DNA from: an uncultured Clostridia bacterium | GTDB lineage: Bacteria > Bacillota > Clostridia > Christensenellales > Aristaeellaceae | Assembly (NCBI GenBank): GCA_934621505.1 | Contig: CAKTUU010000055.1 | Span: 1-7,693 of the forward strand | Reading direction: 5' to 3' | DNA length: 7,693 bases | Program-made: the position numbers and the translations under genes | Part shown: one piece after another, positions 1 through 4,996 of the stretch | How the letters are laid out: every line of letters starts with the position of its first letter | How positions within the stretch are numbered: position 1 is the stretch's first letter | The notes under the pieces: generated by a model | Database searches by the model: none | Seen by the model: only the letters and a program-made list of their open reading frames with translations | What the model was told of the DNA's origin: nothing

Positions 1-48
1 GGTGGCCGCACGGTTGGCTCTGGCGTTGTGGCCAAGGTCATCGAGTAA
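1..48 (+). CDS. tuf: Elongation factor Tu, C-terminal end only (partial at window start)
   Basis: The first 15 codons in frame 1 read GGRTVGSGVVAKVIE followed by TAA at 46-48. This is the highly conserved C-terminus of EF-Tu (family pattern EGGRTVGaGVV.k.i.), the GTPase that delivers aminoacyl-tRNA to the ribosome. Only the last strand of the beta-barrel domain 3 is present; everything upstream lies outside the window. In Bacillota tuf usually closes the str operon (rpsL-rpsG-fusA-tuf), and here too it is followed by a non-coding tail and a terminator rather than by a co-directional gene, so it probably ends its operon. The match is short but very specific. EF-G or other translational GTPases do not end this way. 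Confidence 0.9.
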   Translation, partial: GGRTVGSGVVAKVIE

Positions 49-56
49 GGCAGGCA

Positions 57-125
57 GGGGCAGTGCCCCTGCACCCCGGTTCCTGATGGAGGATGAGTTC
101 GCTTTTGCGGCTAACTTCCGGGTGG
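57..125 (+). repeat. Tandem intergenic repeat, copy 1 (3' UTR of tuf)
   Basis: This is the first copy of a ~67-69 nt imperfect direct repeat lying between the tuf stop and the terminator. The aligned cores (68-125 and 147-204, 58 nt each) differ at 8 positions by eye, and both end in the identical stretch TTTGCGGCTAACTTCCGGGT plus GG. Both copies are preceded by GGGGCAG, with a 2-nt length difference before the core. In this copy GGGGCA (57-62) and TGCCCC (64-69) form a perfect short inverted repeat around one base. The offset between cores (79 nt) is not a multiple of three and no start with a ribosome binding site opens a frame through it, so it is not coding. Confidence 0.75.
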
Positions 126-137
126 GGCTTGAGGAGC

Positions 138-204
138 GGGGCAGAACCTGCACCCCAGTTCCCGATGAAGGTTGGATGCGCATTTGCGGCTAACTTCCGG
201 GTGG
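138..204 (+). repeat. Tandem intergenic repeat, copy 2 (3' UTR of tuf)
   Basis: This is the second copy of the repeat described at 57-125. It keeps the leading GGGGCAG, the CCTGCACCCC block and the identical 3' block that runs through CGGCTAACTTCCGGGTGG, but it is diverged in the middle (about 163-182). CACCC (151-155) can pair with GGGTG (199-203) at its ends, and the same pairing exists in copy 1 (72-76 with 120-124), so each unit may fold on itself weakly. It ends 11 nt before the tuf terminator stem and should be part of the tuf transcript. Confidence 0.75.
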
Positions 205-215
205 AACCGTGATAA

Positions 216-259
216 AAAACCGCCTCTGCTTTTCCGCAAGGAAGGGCAGAGGCGGTTTT
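216..259 (+). terminator. Intrinsic terminator of tuf, probably bidirectional
   Basis: AAAACCGCCTCTGC (216-229) pairs perfectly with GCAGAGGCGGTTTT (246-259). Inside that, two possible U-G pairs (230/245 and 231/244) and TTCC (232-235) with GGAA (240-243) continue the stem to a GCAA loop, a GNRA-type tetraloop. The result is a near-continuous 20-bp hairpin. On the plus strand the T run is the stem's own TTTT followed by GCAAC; on the minus strand the stem is followed by a six-T run. It therefore fits both as the end of tuf and as a second stop for the convergent lipoprotein gene. Confidence 0.85.
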
Positions 260-266
260 GCAACAA

Positions 267-297
267 AAACGGCCTGCCGTTGATTAGCAGGCCGTTT
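267..297 (-). terminator. Intrinsic terminator of the minus-strand lipoprotein gene
   Basis: AAACGGCCTGC (267-277) and GCAGGCCGTTT (287-297) form a perfect 11-bp stem with a 9-nt loop. Read on the minus strand, the hairpin begins 3 nt after the stop codon of the lipoprotein gene (301-303) and is followed by a T-rich stretch (GTTTTTGTTG). It lies next to the tuf hairpin, so the two convergent units are closed by adjacent terminators. Confidence 0.85.
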
Positions 298-300
298 GAT

Positions 301-513
301 TTATCCATTCAGGTTGCCACTGTCCTCCACATCGTCAGGCACATCGGGTACCGGCGTAACAAAAACCTGGGTCGTTTCAGTAGACTGTACAGGCTGATCC
401 TGGCTGGTTGGAAGGGCAGAATCTGTAGCCGGCCAGGGGTCCTTATCCACATGGCAGGCGGTCAAAAGCAGCGCCGCCAGCAGGCACAAAAGCAGCAATA
501 GGGTCTTTTTCAT
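301..513 (-). CDS. Small predicted lipoprotein (70 aa), function unknown
   Basis: The product begins MKKT, followed by a leucine-rich hydrophobic core (residues 5-19) and a lipobox LTAC with Cys20. This is a signal peptide for signal peptidase II, so the mature protein should be lipid-anchored on the outer face of the membrane. The mature part is only 51 residues, acidic (about eight Asp and two Glu against one Lys), rich in Pro, Thr, Ser and Val, and looks unstructured; no known domain is visible. The start is supported by AAAGGAGG (523-530, minus strand), 9 nt upstream of the ATG. It is a single-gene unit with its own promoter and terminator, convergent to tuf and divergent from the repeat-protein operon. 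I do not recognise a family, and residues beyond the signal peptide give no hint of role. The complete set of expression signals argues that it is a real gene. Confidence 0.8.
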   Translation of the reverse strand: MKKTLLLLLCLLAALLLTACHVDKDPWPATDSALPTSQDQPVQSTETTQVFVTPVPDVPDDVEDSGNLNG

Positions 514-534
514 CTGTGATAACCTCCTTTATCA

Positions 535-563
535 GGGCCGCAGTCCGGTTTTGCGGCCCTTTT
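535..563. other. Stem-loop at the predicted 5' end of the lipoprotein mRNA
   Basis: GGGCCGCA (535-542) and TGCGGCCC (552-559) form a perfect 8-bp GC-rich stem with a 9-nt loop. On the minus strand it lies immediately downstream of the predicted -10 box, so the lipoprotein transcript would start at or in the stem, with the ribosome binding site about 5 nt after it. That placement suggests an mRNA-stabilising or translation-modulating 5' hairpin. On the plus strand the same stem is followed by TTTTAG and could act as a weak terminator against readthrough from tuf. Which role applies cannot be told from sequence. Confidence 0.6.
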
Positions 564-572
564 AGTATAACA
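564..572 (-). promoter_or_regulatory. Extended -10 promoter for the lipoprotein gene
   Basis: Read on the minus strand, this is TGTTATACT: a TATACT -10 hexamer (569-564, five of six to TATAAT) preceded by the TGn of an extended -10. No good -35 hexamer is found 16-19 nt further upstream (the 17-nt position reads TACAAA), which is tolerated in extended -10 promoters. Transcription would start near base 557-558, giving a leader of about 44 nt. Confidence 0.55.
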
Positions 573-610
573 TAAGTTTTGGCGGATTTGTATGGAAGTT
601 TGTTACGCGA

Positions 611-700
611 TTGTAAAAGTTCAGCTTTCCATTCGCACTTTATTTGGAAAATCGCTATACATTTCTAGGCTTTTCATGTACAATAACGTTGGAAAAGTCG
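611..700 (+). repeat. Three copies of a TTGgAAAAgT-like motif around the operon promoter
   Basis: TTGTAAAAGTTC (611-622), TTGGAAAATCG (644-654) and TTGGAAAAGTCG (689-700) are related direct repeats, with start-to-start distances of 33 and 45 nt. The second lies just upstream of the -35 and the third covers the expected start of transcription. They could be binding sites for a regulator. The motif is short and A-rich, so chance is a real alternative. Confidence 0.35.
656..684 (+). promoter_or_regulatory. Candidate sigma-A promoter for the repeat-protein/acyltransferase operon
   Basis: TATACA (656-661, four of six to TTGACA) is followed by a 17-nt spacer and TACAAT (679-684, five of six to TATAAT). 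The surrounding stretch is AT-rich compared with the flanking genes. Transcription would start near 691, giving a leader of about 70 nt before the TTG start at 760. The -35 is weak, so activation or repression by a regulator is plausible. Confidence 0.5.
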
Positions 701-745
701 TAACATTTTGCTTGCGGGAGAAAACACCCCAGCGGCTTTGCTTTC

Positions 746-762
746 AGGAGGGATCGGCCTTG
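746..762 (+). promoter_or_regulatory. Ribosome binding site and TTG start of the repeat protein
   Basis: AGGAGG (746-751) stands 8 nt before TTG (760-762). It decides the start: an in-frame ATG exists at 592, but it lies upstream of the predicted promoter and has no comparable binding site, and the next in-frame ATG (805) would cut into the N-terminal domain. Confidence 0.75.
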
Positions 763-3705
763 AAGATTGACTTGACGTGCCCGGTGGAGCTTTGGCAATA
801 CGCCATGCCAACGGATGAACATAGCGAATGCGCCTTTGTCATGAACAACCTGAGCGACAAAGTGGTGGTGTCCGTTCAGGTAACCTTAAGCTGCTTTGAC
901 AAGGAAGATCATCTGCTGTTTCGTCAGACCGAGCGGGTGCAGGGCTTAAAGGCAGGTGTGGGCGAACGGTTCAGCATCGTCATTTTGCCCACTCAGTGGA
1001 ATGATGTAGAGGGTATGGACCTGGTCATTGAAAAGGTCTGGTTTGACGACGCTACCGTCTGGCGCAAGGGAAACGCGCCGCTGACGGTCTATACCTCCAA
1101 CGCCATGCCCGCCGGGCGCGCGCTGGATGATTTGCGTTTTGTGGCGGGCAAGGACGCGGTGGGCTATCCCCAATTGCAGCAGGACGCCTGGGTGTGCGTC
1201 TGCGGACGGGCCAACGCGCTGGACAGCGACCGGTGCTGCCGCTGCGAGCGCCGCCGGGATGCTGTATTTGCCAGCTTTAGCCGGGAAAACGTGGCCCACG
1301 TCATTGCCGCTCACGAACAAAAGCTGGCCCAGACAGCCCGCAAGGCCCGTGAGGAAAACAACATTCTTCAGGAAAATCAGGAGAAAAAGAGGGCGCAAAA
1401 GCGCCGCCGCCGCAAGCAGGCGGTGCGTCTGGCACTGTCCGGGCTGTGCGTGGCCGCTGTGGTGGTGTTTGCGCTGGTGTGGGGCGTGCCCATGGTGCGC
1501 TACCGTTCCGCTCAGGATTTGCTGAAGGGCGGCCAGTATCAGCAGGCCAAGGAAGCCTTCCAGAGCATGGGGGATTACCGGGACGCCGCCAGTCAGGCCC
1601 GGGAATGTGATTATCAGGCCGCCTGGGCGCAGCTGAACGCCGGTGATACCGATTCGCTGGAGCGGGCCGAGGAGGGCTTTGCCGCCCTGGGCGATTACAG
1701 TGACAGCGCCGAGCAGCGCAAGGAAGCCGCTTATCAGCTGGCCTTAAGCCAGGTGCAGGATGGCGCTTATGAGCAGGCGGTGGAGGGCTTCCAGTCTCTG
1801 GGAGATTACCGCGACAGCGCCGACCAGGCCAGGGCCGCCACCTACCTGCAGGCCCAGTCCCTTCAGGAATCCGGCAACTATACCATTGCCAGGGTGCTGT
1901 ATGCCGGATTGGGCGACTATGAGCAGTCCGCGGAAAAATTGCGGGAATGCACCTTCCAGCAGGGCAAGGCGCTGCTGAGCATGGGCAATTATCAGGAAGC
2001 GGTGGACGAGCTGTCTCAGCTGACGGATCATAAGGAAGCCGTTCAGCTGGTGAAGGAAGCCAATTACGCCATGGCAGAATCCAGCCTGGCCCAGGAGGAT
2101 TACGGCACGGCGGGCGAAAAATATTTGCTGGCGGGGGATTATGGCGACGCACAGGCTAAGGCCAACGAATGCCTGTACCGCTACGCCCAGCAGCAGAAGG
2201 AGGCTGGGCAGTACCAGCAGGCGGCGCAGGTATTCGCCCAGATTCCCACCTATCTGGACAGCGAGGGCCAGGTGCGGGATTGCGTGTATTTGCAGGCCAA
2301 AGCGCTGGCGGATGGGGGGAATTTTCAATCCGCGCTGGACGTGTTCAGCGAAGCAGGGGAATCCGTAACCCAAAGCCAGGAGGCCCAACAGTTGCTGTAT
2401 CTGTGCCATTACCGGCTGGGAATGGCCGCGGTGGAAAGCGGCGATCTGGCCTCGGCGGAAACCCATTTGGAGCGCGCCGGAACCTATGAGGACAGTGAGA
2501 AGCAGCTGAAAACCGTGCGCTATCAGCTGGCGGAAAACCTGCTGAATCAGGGCAGCTATCAGGAAGCGCTGGAACGGTATGTGCTGCTGGGCAGCTATAA
2601 ATCCAGCGTGGCCAAAAGCAGGCAATGCCGCTATGAAATTGCCGGACAGGCGCTGGCGGCCGGGGATTATTCGGCGGCTGTGGAACAGCTGAAGCTGCTG
2701 CGAAATTACAAAGACAGCAAAAAACTGCTGGAGGAGGCTTCCTATCAGCAGGCCATGGCGCTGGAGCAGGAGGGCGACAGTCAATCCGCGCTGGAGCAGC
2801 TTAGCAGCCTCAGCTCCGATCAGGCCAGGGAGGCGGCGCAGCGCATTGTGATGCAGCAGGCGGCCCAGCTGGAAGCCCAAAAGAAGTATGACGAGGCGGC
2901 CCAGCTGTACGCAACCCTGGATTCGGACGAGGGAAGGCAGGCCTATAACGCCTGCCGCTATGTCCAGGCCCAGGCGCTGCGGGACGCGGGGGAACTGGCT
3001 GCTGCCGGTGAGATGTTCTATGCGCTGGGGGATTATCAGGACGCTCGGGCGCAAAGCGACCAGTGCTATGCCGACTACTGCGGCGAAGCGGCCGCCAAAG
3101 CCCGTGCAGCCATGGAACAGCAGGATTACGCCGCTGTGGCGGCCGCGCTGGAAAACCTGGACATGGCTCATCTGTCTGGGGAATATCAGGATATTCCGCA
3201 GATCTATCAGGAGGCGTGCTACCAGTACGCCGAGCAGCTGTACCGGGACGGCAAGCCTTACGAGGCCCTGCCCTATTATCGCCGCATTCAGGATTACCGG
3301 GACGTTGCGGACAAAAAGCTGACCCGCCGGGCCTATCTGATTTTGGGCACATGGACATCCGCCAGCGGAAAGACGGCTGTATTCCGGGAGGACGGAACCT
3401 GCAACCTGATGGGAGAAGAATTGTTCTTCCGGGTCAGCAGCTTCAGTCTGTATACCGGCACGTCGGCGGACGCCATGTCCATCACCCATAAGGTGAGCAG
3501 CATTGATGAAAAAGGGCTGACCCTGCGGGATATTCGGGACGGCGGCGACAAGGTATACAAGTTTACCCGAGCCCAGCAGACCCAGGATGCGCCCCAAATG
3601 TCGCCGGAGCCGACAAGCGCTGTCACACCTTCGGCCGCACCCACAACCACGCCTGAACCGGAAAACGAAATGCTGGTAACGGAGGACGATAATGGCCAGT
3701 CCTGA
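760..3705 (+). CDS. Membrane-anchored zinc-ribbon protein with 16 TPR-like repeats (981 aa)
   Basis: Domains in order, numbered from the TTG start: a beta-rich N-terminal domain (about 1-130, resembling the FxLYD/immunoglobulin-like folds of Bacillota); a zinc ribbon with CxC (Cys146, Cys148) and CxxC (Cys159, Cys162); a charged, probably helical stretch (163-220) ending in KRRRRK; one membrane helix (about 222-246); sixteen TPR-like repeats (248-857), ten of them exactly 37 residues, with consensus Y..A..L...G.Y..A...F..LGDY.DS...; a small beta domain (about 861-937) with GTW, FREDGT and LTLRD motifs, like the lipocalin-type add-on domains of clostridial proteins; and a Pro/Thr/Glu tail. The basic flank before the helix predicts the N-terminus inside and the repeats outside. 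Eight repeats end in Cys at the same place. The downstream acyltransferase overlaps it by 14 nt. TPR arrays usually bind other proteins; no catalytic motif is seen, so a sensor, scaffold or envelope-assembly role is inference. Confidence 0.85.
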   Translation: MKIDLTCPVELWQYAMPTDEHSECAFVMNNLSDKVVVSVQVTLSCFDKEDHLLFRQTERVQGLKAGVGERFSIVILPTQWNDVEGMDLVIEKVWFDDATVWRKGNAPLTVYTSNAMPAGRALDDLRFVAGKDAVGYPQLQQDAWVCVCGRANALDSDRCCRCERRRDAVFASFSRENVAHVIAAHEQKLAQTARKAREENNILQENQEKKRAQKRRRRKQAVRLALSGLCVAAVVVFALVWGVPMVRYRSAQDLLKGGQYQQAKEAFQSMGDYRDAASQARECDYQAAWAQLNAGDTDSLERAEEGFAALGDYSDSAEQRKEAAYQLALSQVQDGAYEQAVEGFQSLGDYRDSADQARAATYLQAQSLQESGNYTIARVLYAGLGDYEQSAEKLRECTFQQGKALLSMGNYQEAVDELSQLTDHKEAVQLVKEANYAMAESSLAQEDYGTAGEKYLLAGDYGDAQAKANECLYRYAQQQKEAGQYQQAAQVFAQIPTYLDSEGQVRDCVYLQAKALADGGNFQSALDVFSEAGESVTQSQEAQQLLYLCHYRLGMAAVESGDLASAETHLERAGTYEDSEKQLKTVRYQLAENLLNQGSYQEALERYVLLGSYKSSVAKSRQCRYEIAGQALAAGDYSAAVEQLKLLRNYKDSKKLLEEASYQQAMALEQEGDSQSALEQLSSLSSDQAREAAQRIVMQQAAQLEAQKKYDEAAQLYATLDSDEGRQAYNACRYVQAQALRDAGELAAAGEMFYALGDYQDARAQSDQCYADYCGEAAAKARAAMEQQDYAAVAAALENLDMAHLSGEYQDIPQIYQEACYQYAEQLYRDGKPYEALPYYRRIQDYRDVADKKLTRRAYLILGTWTSASGKTAVFREDGTCNLMGEELFFRVSSFSLYTGTSADAMSITHKVSSIDEKGLTLRDIRDGGDKVYKFTRAQQTQDAPQMSPEPTSAVTPSAAPTTTPEPENEMLVTEDDNGQS
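1501..3330 (+). repeat. Coding repeat array: 16 TPR-like units of about 37 codons
   Basis: Units begin at residues 248, 284, 324, 361, 398, 435, 472, 509, 550, 587, 624, 661, 698, 733, 770 and 820. Ten are exactly 37 residues; units 2, 8, 13, 15 and 16 carry small insertions or deletions (40, 41, 35, 50 and 38 residues), and unit 1 is 36. The best-conserved positions are the opening aromatic (Tyr), Ala at +3 or +4, a Gly before the second aromatic, Ala in the second helix, and a GDYxDS/A turn. The DNA of the units is well diverged, so this is an old array rather than a recent expansion. Confidence 0.8.
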
Positions 3706-4879
3706 AAAACGCCTGGAAATCGGCGTGCTGTACGGCTTTCGAGCGCTGATGGTGCTGCTGGTAGCCAATTACCACATCTGGCAGCAAAGCTGGCTGTGGC
3801 AGTCGGTTACCCTGTTTGGACAGGAAGTGGGCTTTGATTATGTGACCCGGTCCAGCTACCTGTTTGTGGACGGCATGATTCTGCTCAGCGGCTTTTTGCT
3901 GTACCTGCCCTATGCCAGGCAGCGGCAGGAGGGCACGCCGGTTCCGGGGGTCAGACGCTTTTACCTGAACCGGCTCAAACGCATTCTGCCCAGTTACGGG
4001 GCGGCGGTGCTGCTGTGCCTGTTTTGCATCGCCATTCCGGAAAAGCTGTTTGCCACGACGGGGGACATGGTGTGGGATGTGGCCGCGCATTTCACCTTTA
4101 CCCAGATGCTGTGGCCCCAAACCTACCTGCATACCCCGCTGAATGTGGCCTTGTGGACCATTGCGGTGGAAATGCAGTTTTACCTGCTGTTTCCCTGGCT
4201 GGCCCGCTGTGCGCAAAAACGCCTTGGACTGACCGCCGGGCTGATGTGCGCGGCTGGTTGGGCCTATCGTGTGCTGGTATGGCATGGCGCGCAGCAGCCC
4301 GCCATGCTGATTAACCAGCTTCCCGCCTTTTTGGATGTTTATGCGCTGGGCATGCTGGGGGCGGCGGGGTTTGTGCGGCTTCGCGCGCTGATGGACAGCT
4401 TGGGCCGCCGGCAAAAAGCCGTCGTTTCCGGATTATGCCTGGCGGTGTTTGCGGCCGGGGGCTGGCTTGTAAGCGTGATTTTGCGCCTGCAATCCGGCGT
4501 AAGCGCCCAGGGCTATGACGCTATGCAGCGCAACCAGCTGGCTGTACGCCTGCCGCTGGCGGTGAGCCTGCTGTGCATGATGCTGTCCGCGGCCTTTATG
4601 CCCCGGCCTTTGCAAAAATGTCTGGATAACCGGCTGACGCGCTTTTTGTCCGGCATTTCCATGAACCTGTATATCTGGCATCAGGTGCTGGCTGTGCAGA
4701 TGCGCAAAAGCTGGTTTGCCGATGTGAACATGCTGCATGGCGATGAAAATTTGCAGCGGGCCTATACGCTGCTGTGCTTCAGCGTGGCCATTCTGGCCGC
4801 CATGGCCTTTACCTATGGGGTGGAAAAGCCGGCCGCCCGCTGGATGGAGAAATGCGCGGCACGGCTGAAGCGCAAATAG
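3692..4879 (+). CDS. Acyltransferase-3 family membrane O-acyltransferase (395 aa)
   Basis: This is a polytopic membrane protein of the acyltransferase 3 family (PF01757; OatA, OafA and WecH relatives), which move acetyl or other acyl groups onto sugars, peptidoglycan or other envelope molecules. Family features are visible: GFRALMVLLVANYHIW at 15-30, with Arg17 and the conserved His28; SGFLLYLPYA (66-75); the basic-Pro motif NRLKRILPSY (93-102); LWTIAVEMQFYLLFP (154-168), with Glu160; NLYIWH ending at His330; and a terminal VEKPAARWM. About ten membrane segments are expected. The length is normal for a stand-alone family member, and there is no SGNH or other partner domain. The ATG lies inside the end of the repeat-protein gene, with GGAGG (3681-3685) 6 nt before it, so the two are translationally coupled. 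The acyl donor and acceptor cannot be read from the sequence. Confidence 0.9.
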   Translation: MASPEKRLEIGVLYGFRALMVLLVANYHIWQQSWLWQSVTLFGQEVGFDYVTRSSYLFVDGMILLSGFLLYLPYARQRQEGTPVPGVRRFYLNRLKRILPSYGAAVLLCLFCIAIPEKLFATTGDMVWDVAAHFTFTQMLWPQTYLHTPLNVALWTIAVEMQFYLLFPWLARCAQKRLGLTAGLMCAAGWAYRVLVWHGAQQPAMLINQLPAFLDVYALGMLGAAGFVRLRALMDSLGRRQKAVVSGLCLAVFAAGGWLVSVILRLQSGVSAQGYDAMQRNQLAVRLPLAVSLLCMMLSAAFMPRPLQKCLDNRLTRFLSGISMNLYIWHQVLAVQMRKSWFADVNMLHGDENLQRAYTLLCFSVAILAAMAFTYGVEKPAARWMEKCAARLKRK

Positions 4880-4909
4880 GGGCTTTGCCGACCGGGCAGG
4901 GCCCTTTTT
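4880..4909 (+). terminator. Intrinsic terminator after the acyltransferase gene
   Basis: GGGCTTTGCC (4880-4889) pairs with GGCAGGGCCC (4895-4904), with two G-U pairs in the middle, around a 5-nt loop, and is followed directly by TTTTT (4905-4909). It starts one base after the stop codon and closes the repeat-protein/acyltransferase operon just before the next promoter. Confidence 0.85.
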
Positions 4910-4915
4910 CGCGGC

Positions 4916-4944
4916 TTGACTTTCCCGCAATTTCAGCGCATAAT
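4916..4944 (+). promoter_or_regulatory. Sigma-A promoter of the DUF512-der operon
   Basis: TTGACT (4916-4921) and CATAAT (4939-4944) each match the consensus at five of six positions, with the ideal 17-nt spacer. Transcription would start near 4951, giving a leader of about 43 nt. The TTG of the -35 box happens to be in frame with the downstream gene and should not be mistaken for its start. Confidence 0.8.
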
Positions 4945-4978
4945 ACAAAATGCTGTTTTATGCAAAAATATACGGGAA

Positions 4979-4996
4979 GGGAGGCGGCTTGCTTTG
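4979..4996 (+). promoter_or_regulatory. Ribosome binding site and TTG start of the DUF512 protein
   Basis: GGGAGG (4979-4984, within AAGGGAGG) lies 9 nt before TTG (4994-4996). This start gives an N-terminus MRHEITAVDPHSVAK that matches the usual beginning of the family's PDZ-like domain. No in-frame ATG lies near it. Confidence 0.75.

Noticed and set aside
2..193. Short open frame covering the start of the window and the tandem repeats
   Set aside because: It is out of frame with the clear EF-Tu C-terminus at 1-48 and depends on a partial codon at the window edge. The repeat offset of 79 nt breaks the frame between copies.
57..204. CRISPR array or riboswitch in the tandem repeat region
   Set aside because: There are only two imperfect copies of ~67-69 nt, with no regular unique spacers and no cas genes. 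It lies after tuf and before a terminator, not upstream of a gene, so a riboswitch does not fit.
172..501. Plus-strand open frame through the repeat, both terminators and the lipoprotein gene
   Set aside because: It crosses two hairpin terminators and is antisense to a well-supported small gene. It has no convincing ribosome binding site, and its product has no recognisable pattern.
592..759. N-terminal extension of the repeat protein from an ATG at 592
   Set aside because: The extension would cover the predicted promoter, has no good ribosome binding site, and is AT-rich with non-coding-like composition. The TTG at 760 has AGGAGG at 8 nt.
1744..3768. Very long antisense open frame (674 codons) across the repeat array
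   Set aside because: The predicted product is low-complexity, rich in Leu, Ile, Gly, Gln and Arg, and mirrors the codon pattern of the repeats on the other strand. No domain or convincing ribosome binding site is seen. GC-rich repeats rich in Ala, Gln and Leu codons naturally leave this antisense frame free of stops.
3623..4414. Antisense open frame (263 codons) across the acyltransferase gene
   Set aside because: It lies opposite a clearly recognised membrane enzyme. Its product is rich in His, Gln and Pro, as expected from the complement of hydrophobic codons, with no family features.
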